A DNA stretch of 64,000 nucleotides from Opitutia bacterium (lineage in GTDB: Bacteria > Verrucomicrobiota > Verrucomicrobiia > Opitutales > Opitutaceae), in assembly GCA_016187945.1 (NCBI GenBank), contig JACPIT010000013.1:62001-126000 (forward strand), read 5' to 3'. Made by a program: the position numbers and the translations under genes. Of this stretch, positions 55,506-64,000 are shown one piece after another (within the stretch, counting starts at the first letter, position 1; every line of letters starts with the position of its first letter). A model generated the notes under the pieces. The model ran no database searches and was not told where the DNA came from. It was given only the letters and a program-made list of their open reading frames with translations.

Positions 55506-56153
55506 TCACGGCGTCGGCTTCGCCGGGCTGTTCTTTTTCGCCCACTCGTCGTATTCGGCGCGCGGCATGAATTTCAGCGAGGCGCTGTTGATGCAGTAGC
55601 GCAGCCCCGTCGGCCGCGGACCGTCGTCGAACACGTGGCCGAGGTGCGAGCCGCACACGGCGCAATGCGTCTCGGTGCGCACCATGCCCCAGCTCTCGTC
55701 GGTCTCCTCGGCGACGAACGCCTTCTCCAGCGGCTGCCAGTAGCTCGGCCAACCGGTGCCAGAATCGAATTTGTGGCGCGAGTCGAAGAGCGGCGTGTCG
55801 CAACCGACGCAGAAATAGACGCCGTCGGCGTGACTGTCCCAATAGGCGTTCCGGAACGGCGGCTCGGTGCCTTGCTGGCGCGCGACGCGATACTGCTCGG
55901 GCGTGAGCCGCGCGCGCCACTCGGCGTCGGTGCGCTTCACCTTCGCCTTGCTCATATCGATGACGACCTTCGACGGCAGGCCGCACGCGGACTTCGCGTC
56001 GCCCGGCGGGCAGTAGGCGGCTTCGGAGGCGGGAGCGTCGGACGGTTTCGTGGATTTCATGGGCGGAGAAGTGTCGGCGAAAACAAAAGTGGCCGCGCCC
56101 GCGAGCGAGACGGCGGCGGCGGCGATGAGGGCGGCGTGGAGCGTTTTTTTCAT
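55506..56153 (-). CDS. msrB: Exported peptide-methionine (R)-S-oxide reductase MsrB
   Basis: 215 aa from the ATG at 56153. A signal peptide ([22 protein letters not shown]) directs it to the periplasm or outside. The MsrB domain has zinc cysteines CVGCDTPLF and [12 protein letters not shown], the substrate region [13 protein letters not shown] and the catalytic cysteine in [12 protein letters not shown]. It repairs oxidised methionine in exported proteins. Between signal and domain lies a 45-residue linker with [11 protein letters not shown], whose two cysteines may act as extra resolving thiols. Stand-alone gene. Confidence 0.93.
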   Translation of the reverse strand: MKKTLHAALIAAAAVSLAGAATFVFADTSPPMKSTKPSDAPASEAAYCPPGDAKSACGLPSKVVIDMSKAKVKRTDAEWRARLTPEQYRVARQQGTEPPFRNAYWDSHADGVYFCVGCDTPLFDSRHKFDSGTGWPSYWQPLEKAFVAEETDESWGMVRTETHCAVCGSHLGHVFDDGPRPTGLRYCINSASLKFMPRAEYDEWAKKNSPAKPTP

Positions 56154-56213
56154 CGGCGGAACGAGGCTAGTCAGAGGTGAAGGGGAAGCAAATGCCGGCC
56201 GAAGCCGAGACCC

Positions 56214-56280
56214 GTAGCAGCCGACGTGAGAAGGCTGACGCACGCGGCGCGAGCAACAGCCTCCTCACGTCGGCTGCTAC
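56214..56280. repeat. GTAG palindromic repeat pair, CAGCCGACGTGAGGAGGCTG family
   Basis: Inverted units GTAGCAGCCGACGTGAGAAG and GTAGCAGCCGACGTGAGGAG with a 20-bp spacer, upstream of msrB and downstream of xseA. Confidence 0.9.
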
Positions 56281-56303
56281 GAGAGAGGCGAGCACGCCGC
56301 CGT

Positions 56304-57587
56304 TTATTCCACCCGGCTGCGGATCTTGCCGTCGGCGAATTCCGTCACGAGCGGCTGGCCGGGCTTCGCGTCTTTCGCGCGCGCGATCGGTTTGCCCGCC
56401 TCGTCGCGCACGAGGGCGAAACCGCGTTTCAGCACCGACTGCGGGCTGGCGGACTCGAGCCGCTTCCAGAGCGCCAACAACCGGTGCGACTCGAGCTGCA
56501 CGCGCCGTTCGGGCGAGGCCGCGGCCAGCCTCGCGCGGGCATGCGCGAGTTGCTCGCGACGCTCCTGCGCGGCGTGCCGCAACGCCGAACCGAGGCGGTT
56601 CGCCAGATCGTCGACGCGCAACTGCCGCTGTTCGATCACCGCCTTCGGCGAGAGCAGCCGCAGCCGGCTGCGTGCGTGGTCGAGGTGCTGGCGCGCGCGT
56701 TCGAGGCGCGTGGCGGCGATGTCCTCCATCGCGCCGCCGGCGTTGAGCACGCGCTCGACGCACGAGAGATGCCGGCTCGAAATCAGTTCCGCCGCCGCGC
56801 TCGGCGTCTCCGCGCGCACATCGGCCGCGAAGTCGCAGAGCGTGTAGTCGATCTCGTGACCGACCGCGGAAATGACCGGCACGCTCGCCGCCGCCACGGC
56901 ACGCACGAGAGGTTCCTCGTTGAACGCCCACAAGTCCTCGATGCTGCCGCCGCCGCGCCCGATCACGAGCAGGTCGAAAATCCCGAGCCGCTCCGCCACG
57001 CGCAACTGCTCGACCATCTCCGCCGCCGCGCCCGCGCCCTGCACCTTCGCCGGCAAGATCACCAGCCGCCCGACCCACTCGCGCCGGCGGAGGATGCGGA
57101 TGAAATCCTGCACCGCCGCACCGGTGGGCGACGTGATGAAGCCCACGCTGCACGCCGCCAGCGGCAGCGGGCGTTTTTTCTCCGCGGCGAAGAGCCCCTC
57201 GTCGGCCAGTTTGCGCTTCAGCTTCTCGAACTCCTGCTGGAGCCGGCCGACGCCGTGGTCGACCACCGCGCGGACGATGAGCTGGTATTGGCCGCGCGCC
57301 TCGTAGACGTCGACTTCGCCGTAGACGAGCACCTGCGCGCCGTCGCGCAGCGCGACCGTCTGCCGCGCGGCGTCGCCGCGAAACAGCACGCAGCTCAGCT
57401 GCGCGCTCGCGTCCTTCAGCGAAAAATAGACGTGCCCGCTCGCCTGCGCGCGGAGGTTCGAGATCTCGCCGCGCACCCAGCCGGCGGGCAGGCCGCCCTT
57501 GAGCAACTCGCGCACGCGGCGCGTGAACTCCGCGACCGTCTGCACGCGGCCGGCGTCGTCATTCAGCGCCAGTTCGTCCGGTTTCAC
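56304..57587 (-). CDS. xseA: Exodeoxyribonuclease VII large subunit
   Basis: 427 aa from a GTG at 57587 that overlaps the stop of the TVP38 gene (GTGA). N-terminal OB fold: VRELLKGGLPAGWVRGEISN and SGHVYFSLKD. Catalytic domain: SPTGAAVQDFIRILRRR, DLLVIGRGGGSIEDLWAFNE and ISAVGHEIDYTLCDFAADVR carry the conserved Asp/Gly/His residues. A long coiled-coil region (about 290-370) and a C-terminal RGFALVRDEAGKPI segment complete the family layout. ExoVII degrades single-stranded DNA with XseB; no xseB follows here, so it must lie elsewhere. Confidence 0.95.
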   Translation of the reverse strand: MKPDELALNDDAGRVQTVAEFTRRVRELLKGGLPAGWVRGEISNLRAQASGHVYFSLKDASAQLSCVLFRGDAARQTVALRDGAQVLVYGEVDVYEARGQYQLIVRAVVDHGVGRLQQEFEKLKRKLADEGLFAAEKKRPLPLAACSVGFITSPTGAAVQDFIRILRRREWVGRLVILPAKVQGAGAAAEMVEQLRVAERLGIFDLLVIGRGGGSIEDLWAFNEEPLVRAVAAASVPVISAVGHEIDYTLCDFAADVRAETPSAAAELISSRHLSCVERVLNAGGAMEDIAATRLERARQHLDHARSRLRLLSPKAVIEQRQLRVDDLANRLGSALRHAAQERREQLAHARARLAAASPERRVQLESHRLLALWKRLESASPQSVLKRGFALVRDEAGKPIARAKDAKPGQPLVTEFADGKIRSRVE

Positions 57588-58267
57588 GCCGCCTTTTTGC
57601 GCCGCTCGTAATGCTTGCGCACGAGGTGCGTGCCGGCCGTGAGGGCCAGCAACGCGGAGAGGCCGAGCAGCGCGAGCTTGCCCTTGCCGTGCAGCAGCGC
57701 GTCGCCGAAGAGGATGAACGCGACGTTGAACGCCCACTGGATCGCGCAGGAGATCACCGCGTATTTCACGAACGGCACGCGCGCGAGACCGAGCAGGTAG
57801 TTCTGCGCGGGGAACGGCACGCCCGGTGTCACGCGCAGGAGGACGATGAGGTCGGTGGCGTCGCCCTCGGCCACTTCGGGCAGCTTGTAGCCGAGGCGCG
57901 TCACGAGTTTTTCCAGCAAGGGCCGGAACGCACGGCTGGCGAGGAAGTAGGTGCCGAGGACGTTCAGCGTCACCGCCGCGAGCGCGTAGACGATCACGAG
58001 CGGCATGCCCAGTTGTTCGCCGAAGATCGAGCCGGCCGTGAGTGAAAACGGCGAGAGCGGCGCACCGAACGCCGGCAACACGGCCATCGCGCCGAAGAAC
58101 GCCAGCGGCCCGGCGTGCTGCACGATCTCGAGTCCGCGTTGCACCAGCGCCTTCAGGTCAACGCCGCGTAAAACCAACAGCGCCGCCACGCCGAGCACGG
58201 CCAGACCCGCGGCGAGCTTGATCAGCAGCGCGCGATTTTTTGGAGCGGGAGCGGAGGTTTCGGCCAT
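57584..58267 (-). CDS. TVP38/TMEM64 family (SNARE-associated, DedA-like) membrane protein
   Basis: 227 aa from the ATG at 58267. N-terminal helix ([20 protein letters not shown]), then the VTT domain: [36 protein letters not shown] and the re-entrant [22 protein letters not shown]. The P-x-P / G-x-PF pattern is typical of TVP38 proteins, thought to act in lipid scrambling or transport. A basic C-terminus ([11 protein letters not shown]) is cytoplasmic. Overlaps xseA by 4 bp; no functional link is evident. Confidence 0.88.
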   Translation of the reverse strand: MAETSAPAPKNRALLIKLAAGLAVLGVAALLVLRGVDLKALVQRGLEIVQHAGPLAFFGAMAVLPAFGAPLSPFSLTAGSIFGEQLGMPLVIVYALAAVTLNVLGTYFLASRAFRPLLEKLVTRLGYKLPEVAEGDATDLIVLLRVTPGVPFPAQNYLLGLARVPFVKYAVISCAIQWAFNVAFILFGDALLHGKGKLALLGLSALLALTAGTHLVRKHYERRKKAA

Positions 58268-58364
58268 CGCTCCACGATGCGCGGGCGGCTTCCGCGCCGT
58301 CAAGGCCGGAGCCTTCTTTGTTCTTCCCTCATCGTCTCCGTCCTCTAGCGTGCGGCGCACTGCC

Positions 58365-59057
58365 ATGAAGCTTTCCGTCGTGATCCCGTGCTACAACGAG
58401 CGCCATACGATCCGTTCGATCGTCGAGGCCGTGCGCGCCGCGCCCGTGGCCGACAAGGAGATCATCGTCGTCGACGATTGCTCGACCGACGGCACGCGCG
58501 AAATCCTCCGCGCCGAGATCGAGCCGCTCGTCAGCAAGGTGATTTACCACCCGATCAACGCCGGCAAAGGCGCCGCGCTGCGCACGGGCTTCGGCGCGGC
58601 GACGGGCGACGCCGTGATCGTGCAGGACGCCGATCTCGAATACGACCCGCAGGAATACCCGCGCCTGCTCAAGCCGATCGCCGAGGGCAAGGCCGACGTC
58701 GTGTTCGGTTCGCGCTTCATGGGCGCCGAGGCGCATCGCGTGGTTTATTTCTGGCACATGATCGGCAACCGCTTCCTCACGCTGCTCTCGAACATGTGCA
58801 CGAACGTCAACCTCACGGACATGGAGACGTGTTACAAGGTGTTCCGCCGCGACGTGCTGGCGAAGATCACGATCGAGGAAAACCGTTTCGGCTTCGAGCC
58901 GGAGATCACGGCCAAAGTCGCGGCGCTCGACGGCTGCCGCATCTACGAAGTCGGCATCAGCTACTACGGCCGCACCTACGCCGAGGGCAAAAAGATCGGC
59001 TGGCGCGACGGCTTCCGCGCGATCTACGCGATCGTGAAATACAACCTGTTCCGCTGA
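58365..59057 (+). CDS. GT2 glycosyltransferase, dolichyl/polyprenyl-phosphate sugar synthase-like
   Basis: 230 aa from the ATG at 58365. GT-A fold: [68 protein letters not shown] and GSRFMG. The C-terminal part [19 protein letters not shown] and [20 protein letters not shown] matches DPM1-like enzymes without C-terminal membrane helices. It probably transfers a hexose from a nucleotide sugar to a polyprenyl phosphate for use by the membrane glycosyltransferases downstream. Confidence 0.9.
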   Translation: MKLSVVIPCYNERHTIRSIVEAVRAAPVADKEIIVVDDCSTDGTREILRAEIEPLVSKVIYHPINAGKGAALRTGFGAATGDAVIVQDADLEYDPQEYPRLLKPIAEGKADVVFGSRFMGAEAHRVVYFWHMIGNRFLTLLSNMCTNVNLTDMETCYKVFRRDVLAKITIEENRFGFEPEITAKVAALDGCRIYEVGISYYGRTYAEGKKIGWRDGFRAIYAIVKYNLFR

Positions 59058-59072
59058 GAACGGCCGGACCGC

Positions 59073-60524
59073 TCAGAGGCGGAACTTCAGTTTGCGCATC
59101 GCGAACCACGTCATCCGCAGCAGCAGCCAACCGTGGCTGAAGCGCGAGATGTTCGTCTCGCCGTAAGTGCGATCGCGGTAGCGGACCGGCAGATCGCGGA
59201 TTTTCAGGTCGAGGAGCGCGGCGCCGAAGAGCAGATTGAAATCGCCGAAGGGATCGAAATCGCCGAGCACGGCGATGCGACGGAGCAAGCGCTCGTAATC
59301 CGAACGCGCGATCATCTTCGTGCCGCAGAGGCTGTCCTTCACCGCCTGACCGAGCACGTAGGTCAGCGCGAGGGCGAAGAATTTGTTGCCGAGAAAATTC
59401 AGGAGACGCATCGCCTGCGCCTCCATCGGATAGACGAGCCGGCTGCCGTTGACGAATTCCGCGGCGCCCGACGTGAGCGCGTCGTAGAATTTCGGCAAAT
59501 CCTCGGGTGGTGCGGTGAGGTCGCCGTCCTGGATCACGAGCACTTCGCCGCGCGCGGCTGCGAAGCCCGCGCGGACGGCGTCCCATTTGCCTTTCCCCGG
59601 TTGCTGGAAGGCCTGCACGAGATGCGGCCCCCGATAGGCGGCGACTTCGCGCTGCAGCACGGCCCAGGTGTCGTCGCGACTGTGTCCTTCGACGAAGACC
59701 ACCTCCGTCCGCCGGCCGAGGGTCGGGATGCGTTCCAGCGCCGCCCGCAGGTTGCCGGATTCGTTGCGCACCGGCACGATGACGGAACAACTGATCTCGG
59801 CGGAAACCGGGCGCGGTCGACGCGGACGTGCGGTGATCCAGAGCGAGACGCCGAAGTGCCGCACCAGCGGCAGGCGCACCGCGACGTTGTTGAACAAACT
59901 CGAGATGACCGGCCAGTTGAAGGGAAAGAGCTGCGCTCGCTCGAACACGACGACCTCCCAGCCGCTCAACTCGAGCAAGTTGATCAGATCCTCGTGCGAG
60001 AGCCAGTTGCTCGGCGGCTGGGGCATCACGGCACCGAGTTTCTCGGCGGCGCGCAGCGGTCCGCGCCAAATCGTGTTCAGCGAAGTGAGGTGCAACCGCG
60101 TGCGCTCGTGCGCCGCTCGGTGGAGCAGTTGCAGCGCGCGCTGGATGTCGGTCAGGTAACCGGTCAGATAATCCAGCACGATATGGTCGAAGGTTTCGTC
60201 AATCGGCTCGGCCTGGATGTCGGCAATGCGAAACTCGAGACCGGTCTGCGCGCCATGCCGCGCGCGCGCTTTCGCGATCATCGCCGGGCTGAAATCGAGT
60301 CCCAAGCCGCGCGCGGGCGCCAGACCAGCCAGCAGGTCGCCGGCCCCGCACCCCGCTTCAAGCACGCGACTGCCGGCCGGGATATGGTGACGGAACTGGG
60401 CGAGAATCTGAGCGTGAAAATCGGCCTGCCGCGCGCGGACCGCCGCGTCGTTCTCCGCGACAAAATCGAAATGCGCGCGTTGGGCGGCGGTCGAAAACGA
60501 AAAAGGCGATTCTCGTGAACTCAT
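59073..60524 (-). CDS. Fusion of a SAM methyltransferase and a GT2 glycosyltransferase
   Basis: 483 aa from the ATG at 60524. Residues 1-225 are a class I methyltransferase: GSRVLEAGCGAGDLLAGLAP, GLDFSPAMIAKAR and FDHIVLDYLTGYLTD. Residues about 240-483 are a GT2 domain: SCSVIVPVRNESGNLRAALE, VVFVEGHSRDDTW, GKGKWDAVRAGFAAARGEVLV, IQDGDLTAPPEDLPKFY and CGTKMIARSDYERL. The GT2 part resembles polyprenyl-phosphate sugar transferases, with YRDRTYGETNISRFSHGWLL at the end. It is convergent with the preceding glycosyltransferase and divergent from the next. The fused activities suggest modification of one lipid-linked glycan. Confidence 0.87.
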   Translation of the reverse strand: MSSRESPFSFSTAAQRAHFDFVAENDAAVRARQADFHAQILAQFRHHIPAGSRVLEAGCGAGDLLAGLAPARGLGLDFSPAMIAKARARHGAQTGLEFRIADIQAEPIDETFDHIVLDYLTGYLTDIQRALQLLHRAAHERTRLHLTSLNTIWRGPLRAAEKLGAVMPQPPSNWLSHEDLINLLELSGWEVVVFERAQLFPFNWPVISSLFNNVAVRLPLVRHFGVSLWITARPRRPRPVSAEISCSVIVPVRNESGNLRAALERIPTLGRRTEVVFVEGHSRDDTWAVLQREVAAYRGPHLVQAFQQPGKGKWDAVRAGFAAARGEVLVIQDGDLTAPPEDLPKFYDALTSGAAEFVNGSRLVYPMEAQAMRLLNFLGNKFFALALTYVLGQAVKDSLCGTKMIARSDYERLLRRIAVLGDFDPFGDFNLLFGAALLDLKIRDLPVRYRDRTYGETNISRFSHGWLLLRMTWFAMRKLKFRL

Positions 60525-60677
60525 GCGGGCGCGACAGATTGGGCAGCGCAACACCACGCGTCCAATCGGAATTACCCGTCGCAACGAACGCGGGAAATGG
60601 CTTCCCGGAGCGGACGATTTCCGGCAACGTGCCGCCCACCTTCCGCCCCCAACCGCCCGCGACCTATCCGACTCCGC

Positions 60678-62099
60678 GTGATCAGACCGAGTTCAACCCG
60701 CTCCTTCGCGTCGTTCTGGGCGGGGCTGGCGATTCTGGCCGCGCTTCTCTGGGTCTGGATCGGCTGGTGCCGTCTGCCCGCCTCGAGCTGGAACGACATG
60801 CGGCTCACTCCCGTGTTCATGGCGATGCAGGGCGTGCCCGTCTACACGCTGCCGGGCAGCGGCGTGCTGACCACGTGGATGTATGGCCCCGCTCCGCTCT
60901 GGCTCTGGTCGCCGAGCGTGTTCGCGCACGACGCGGTTTCCGCACTGCTGGTCGGCGGCACCGTCAACACCACGCTGACGCTGGCGGCCATCGCACTGAC
61001 TTGCCTGCTGTGGCCGTGCGCCGGCGCCACGCGCCCGATCCGCCTGCTGGCACTCGCGCTCGCGTGCGCGCTGTGGCCGGAAGCCGCGTGGCGCTTCTTT
61101 CAGGCCGACAATGTCGTGGTCGCGTGCGGCCTGCTCGCCAATCTCGCGCTGGTCCACGCTGCGACGGAAGCGCGCGGACGCCTGTGGCTCGCCGCCTTCA
61201 CGACCGCCCTCGCTCTCGCCAGCAAACAAAACGCCATCGGTCTGCTCGCGGGACAGTTGCTCTGGCTCTGGCACGCCCGGGGCGGACGCGCCGCAGTGGA
61301 CCACGCCGCGCGCACCCTCGCGATCGGCGCCGTGCTGGCGGCGTTCGCCGTGGCTCAATTCGGGCTGCGCGAGCTGTGGTTCGGCATGATCACAGTGCCG
61401 TCGCGTCTGCCGTGGGCGGACGACCTCGGAGTGAGGGCCCTGGCGGTCTTGCCATTTGTGCTCCGCCAATGGGCAGTGCCCGGAGCATTACTCTGGCTCC
61501 TCCTCCGCCGCCGGCGCGAGCTCTCCCCGGCGCTCGGTCTGACCATCGCCTGCTGGGGCGCGACACTTCCGCTCGGGATCGCCGGGACTTTCACCACGGG
61601 AGGCACCGTCAATCACCTTCATGGTTTTCAATTCCTGCTGCCGTCAGCGGTCGTGGTGCTGCTGACCTGGGTCCACACGCATCTGACGCGAACCCTGGTG
61701 CTCGGCTCCTTGCTCACCTGCACCCTGGTCGTCGGACAAATTTACCGGGCGGCCGCGGTCCCGTTGCTCCCCGCCACGGCGCGCGAAGAACTCGCCATCC
61801 ATCTCGCCCGCCGCAATCCCGGTGCGGTCTGGATGCCGTGGGCGCCCCTCGTCACTTATTTCGACGAAGGCCGCTTCGACCACGTGGAAGACGGTGTCTA
61901 TGTGCGCTTCATCACCGGCTATCCGGTCTCGCTGGCGCAAATGCGGGAACACCTGCCGCCGCGTTTTTCCTCGATGGTTTTGCCCGCCGGCGACGCCGAC
62001 TGGGCACTCGCGATCAAGCTCGCTCCGCCCTCGTCAAAGATGTGGGAAATCGGCAGTTGGCGCATCGTGCAGTGGACACCGGAACCCGTCCGACGATAA
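60678..62099 (+). CDS. Membrane glycosyltransferase (GT39/ArnT-like)
   Basis: 473 aa from a GTG at 60678; an ATG at 60597 would add a Pro/Arg-rich stretch that looks non-coding. About ten membrane helices, for example SFASFWAGLAILAALLWVWI, LTLAAIALTCLLWPC and VVVLLTWVHTHLTRTLVLGS. The first large periplasmic loop (SSWNDMRLTPVFMAMQGVPVYTLPGSG) carries an acidic residue as in GT39/GT83 enzymes that use polyprenyl-phosphate sugars. Acceptor and sugar unknown. The gene is 45 bp before the next glycosyltransferase. Confidence 0.78.
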   Translation: MIRPSSTRSFASFWAGLAILAALLWVWIGWCRLPASSWNDMRLTPVFMAMQGVPVYTLPGSGVLTTWMYGPAPLWLWSPSVFAHDAVSALLVGGTVNTTLTLAAIALTCLLWPCAGATRPIRLLALALACALWPEAAWRFFQADNVVVACGLLANLALVHAATEARGRLWLAAFTTALALASKQNAIGLLAGQLLWLWHARGGRAAVDHAARTLAIGAVLAAFAVAQFGLRELWFGMITVPSRLPWADDLGVRALAVLPFVLRQWAVPGALLWLLLRRRRELSPALGLTIACWGATLPLGIAGTFTTGGTVNHLHGFQFLLPSAVVVLLTWVHTHLTRTLVLGSLLTCTLVVGQIYRAAAVPLLPATAREELAIHLARRNPGAVWMPWAPLVTYFDEGRFDHVEDGVYVRFITGYPVSLAQMREHLPPRFSSMVLPAGDADWALAIKLAPPSSKMWEIGSWRIVQWTPEPVRR

Positions 62100-62143
62100 A
62101 CACGCTTTCGTCCGAGCGCCGAATCCCCGATAAACGAGCAACT

Positions 62144-63088
62144 GTGAATCGCCCGCCCCAAGTCGCGATCGTCATCCCGGCCTACAACGAAACGGAGGTG
62201 CTGCCTCAGCTTTTCGCCCGGCTCGGCGCGCTGTTCGACGCCCATCCGGAGTGCGCGTGGCAGGCCGTGCTGATCGACGATGGCAGCCGCGACCGCACGG
62301 CGGAATTCATCCTCGAGCAATGCCAACGCGACCGGCGCTTTCGCTTCGTCGCGCTGTCGCGCAATTTCGGATTTCAAAACGCTCTGGCGGCCGGCCTCGC
62401 CCAATGCGCCAGCGTGGACGCAGTCGTCACGATGGACGCGGATTTGCAGGATCCGCCGGAGGTCATCCCCGAACTGGTGCGCGCGTGGCGCGAGGGTGCG
62501 GAAGTGGTGCTCGCCGTGCGGCGCTCGCGCCAGGAACGCGGTTTGCGGCGGGTCGGCTTCGATTTGTTTCACCGTTGTTTCGGCGCGCTGGCTGATCTGC
62601 CGATCGAGCGCAACACGGGGACGTTCGGCTTGCTCGGTCGCCAGGCGCTCGCCGCGTTCAACGATCTGCCGGAGGTTCACCGTTTTTTCCCCGGCCTGCG
62701 GTCGTGGGTGGGATTCCCGCGCGCCGAAGTTTACTATGACCGGCTGGAGCGCGCGGCGGGCACGCCCGCGCAAAACCTGCGGCGGCTCGTCCGCTACGGA
62801 CTCGACGGCGTTTTCAGTTTCTCGCGGCTGCCGTTGCGGATGCTCACCTACAGCGGGGTCGCGGTCGCGGGACTCGGCTTCAGCGTCGGCGTGTTCTTCA
62901 TCGTGCGGCGCCTGCTGGGCATCGAGATCGCGCAGACCGGTTTCACCACGCTCGTGACGCTGGTGCTTTTTCTCGGCGGAGTGCAGTTGATCGGCATCGG
63001 GGTGCTCGGCGAATACCTCGGTCGCGTCTACGATGAAGTGAAGCGTCGCCCCAGCTACATCATCAAACAGCGTGTCGGCTTCGAGTAG
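62144..63088 (+). CDS. GT2 glycosyltransferase, GtrB/ArnC-like with two C-terminal membrane helices
   Basis: 314 aa from a GTG at 62144. GT-A motifs: VAIVIPAYNETEVLPQLFAR, VLIDDGSRDRTAEF, ALSRNFGFQNALAAGL and VTMDADLQDPPEVIPEL. Two membrane helices at the C-terminus (LTYSGVAVAGLGFSVGVFFIV and FTTLVTLVLFLGGVQLIGIGVL) are followed by EYLGRVYDEVKRRPSYII, a signature of bactoprenol glucosyltransferase-like enzymes. It loads a sugar onto undecaprenyl phosphate, presumably used by the flanking GT39-type proteins. Its end overlaps the next gene by 17 bp. Confidence 0.92.
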   Translation: MNRPPQVAIVIPAYNETEVLPQLFARLGALFDAHPECAWQAVLIDDGSRDRTAEFILEQCQRDRRFRFVALSRNFGFQNALAAGLAQCASVDAVVTMDADLQDPPEVIPELVRAWREGAEVVLAVRRSRQERGLRRVGFDLFHRCFGALADLPIERNTGTFGLLGRQALAAFNDLPEVHRFFPGLRSWVGFPRAEVYYDRLERAAGTPAQNLRRLVRYGLDGVFSFSRLPLRMLTYSGVAVAGLGFSVGVFFIVRRLLGIEIAQTGFTTLVTLVLFLGGVQLIGIGVLGEYLGRVYDEVKRRPSYIIKQRVGFE

Positions 63089-64000
63089 GACCATCGCCCG
63101 CTGCCTGCTGTTCGCCGCGCTGGCGCTCGCGCTCGCCCTGTGCGGCTACGCGCTGCTCACCACGCAGTTCATGGCCTACGACGACGAGGGCTACGTGCTC
63201 TTGTCCTACCGCAACTACGCGACGCAGGGGCACCTCTATCGCGAAGTCTTCAGCCAATACGGCCCGCTGCCCTATGTCTGGTATCATGCCCTCGCTTCCC
63301 TCGCGGGATTTCGATTGGACAGCGAACTCGTCCGCGCCGTGACGCTCGCCTGCTGGCTCGGCTGCGCAGCCGCGGCGGGGCGTTTTTTGTGGCAACAAAC
63401 CCGGCATCGCGGCATCGCCGCCGGCGCCGCGGTGCTGACGTTTCTCGCCCTGCTGCCGATGATCGACGAACCGGGTCACCCGGGCGGCTTGCTCGCGCTG
63501 CTCTCCGCCGCGGGAGCTGTCGCTGGCGCAACCGCGCTGACTCGCGGCCACTGGCGCGGCTTTGCCGTGGTCACGGCCCTGTGCGGCGCCGCCATGCTGC
63601 TGTGCAAAGTCAACGTCGGGCTCTTCTTTCTGGTCGCGGCGAGCTCATGGCTGGCCCTGCACACTCGCTGGTCGCGCGGAAGCGCGGCGGTGACGTGGTC
63701 GATCGCGCTCGGCTGCGCGATCTCGCCGCTGCTGCTGATGCAGCAGCTCTGGCACGAGCGATGGGTGCGGGAATTCGGCTTCGTTTTTGCCGGCGGATCA
63801 CTCGCGCTGTTGTTAGCGGCACTGCGGACACGCCGTGCCGAAGCCGGTGCGCGCGCCTGGCTCGATGCGGCGCTGGCCGTCGTCGCGGTCGTGTCGGCGG
63901 TCGTCGGGGCGGTGGCATTTCGCGGCACGACGTTTTCCGAGCTGTGGCAAGGCGTGGTGGCGGACCCTTTGCGCCATCCCTTGATCTACGCCCATGCGAC
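63072..64000 (+). CDS. Membrane glycosyltransferase (GT39/ArnT-like), partial at window end
   Basis: At least 309 residues from a GTG at 63072, overlapping the upstream gene; the reading frame is open to the window edge. N-terminal helix (CLLFAALALALALCGYALL) is followed by an acidic loop AYDDEGYVLLSYRNYATQGHLY and SQYGPLPYVWYHALAS; the DDEG pair near the membrane is the catalytic-loop pattern of GT39-type enzymes. Multiple further helices follow (VTFLALLPM-like and FFLVAASSWLALHT stretches). It is similar in plan to the 60678 protein and belongs to the same cluster. Confidence 0.78.
   Translation, partial: MSASSRTIARCLLFAALALALALCGYALLTTQFMAYDDEGYVLLSYRNYATQGHLYREVFSQYGPLPYVWYHALASLAGFRLDSELVRAVTLACWLGCAAAAGRFLWQQTRHRGIAAGAAVLTFLALLPMIDEPGHPGGLLALLSAAGAVAGATALTRGHWRGFAVVTALCGAAMLLCKVNVGLFFLVAASSWLALHTRWSRGSAAVTWSIALGCAISPLLLMQQLWHERWVREFGFVFAGGSLALLLAALRTRRAEAGARAWLDAALAVVAVVSAVVGAVAFRGTTFSELWQGVVADPLRHPLIYAHA

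Noticed and set aside
60597-60677. Upstream ATG extension of the 60678 membrane glycosyltransferase
   Set aside because: The added 27 residues are Pro/Arg-rich like a non-coding frame; the GTG at 60678 leads directly into the first membrane helix.

Overview
The window is high-GC bacterial DNA (about two-thirds G+C by eye). The gene set points to Verrucomicrobiota, most likely Opitutaceae. The reasons are a split type II secretion locus next to a DUF1800/DUF1501 pair, GlyGly-CTERM and PEP-CTERM surface proteins, a PPi-type phosphofructokinase, two glutamate synthase large subunits, start codons without Shine-Dalgarno sequences, and very many small intergenic palindromes. The taxonomy is an inference; no rRNA or tRNA gene, CRISPR array or transposase gene was seen.

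Layout. 0-3 kb (minus): a partial rhombosortase, a GlyGly-CTERM matrixin-like protease and an exported protein. 3.2-8.5 kb (plus): gspD, gspE, gspF. 8.5-9.5 kb: a small island (hicB-hicA and a lipoprotein) bracketed by a duplication of the gspF 3' end. 10.5-13.8 kb (minus): DUF1501 and DUF1800. 14.1-19.9 kb (minus): gspM, L, K, J, I, H, G and a GspC-like gene. 20-26 kb (minus): an outer-membrane protein, PPi-phosphofructokinase, ammonium transporter and TorF-type porin. 26.3-38.9 kb (minus): gltB1, three small hypotheticals, gltD, gltB2 (ammonium uptake and assimilation with the preceding block). 40-42.6 kb (minus): DAHP synthase and pheA behind a Phe-rich leader peptide and terminator. 43-48.8 kb: glycogen synthase, an FAD oxidoreductase, a small HTH gene, kynU and kynB. 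48.8-58.3 kb: two RNA methyltransferases, a second DAHP synthase, a DUF2062 protein, a NamZ-type muramidase, a PEP-CTERM metalloprotease, exported MsrB, xseA and a TVP38 protein. 58.4-64 kb: a glycosyltransferase cluster running off the window.

The strongest new observation is a phenylalanine attenuator at 42401-42544. It has a 23-codon leader peptide with 7 Phe and 1 Tyr, a perfect 10-bp terminator hairpin with a U-tract, and a 9-nt antiterminator segment over the leader stop codon, all upstream of the DAHP synthase-pheA operon.

The second is a set of GTAG/GTGG-headed palindromic repeats (REP/BIME-like, over 20 loci). Their paired arms differ by compensatory stem changes. Several copies sit in frame inside the cleaved prepilin leaders of GspH, GspI and GspJ, and another kind of inverted repeat supplies the GspK leader. 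Other repeat classes are inverted repeats built from 7-nt microrepeats at operon junctions, a 175-bp element present twice, and three 17-bp motifs, two of which exactly bracket the small HTH gene beside kynU.
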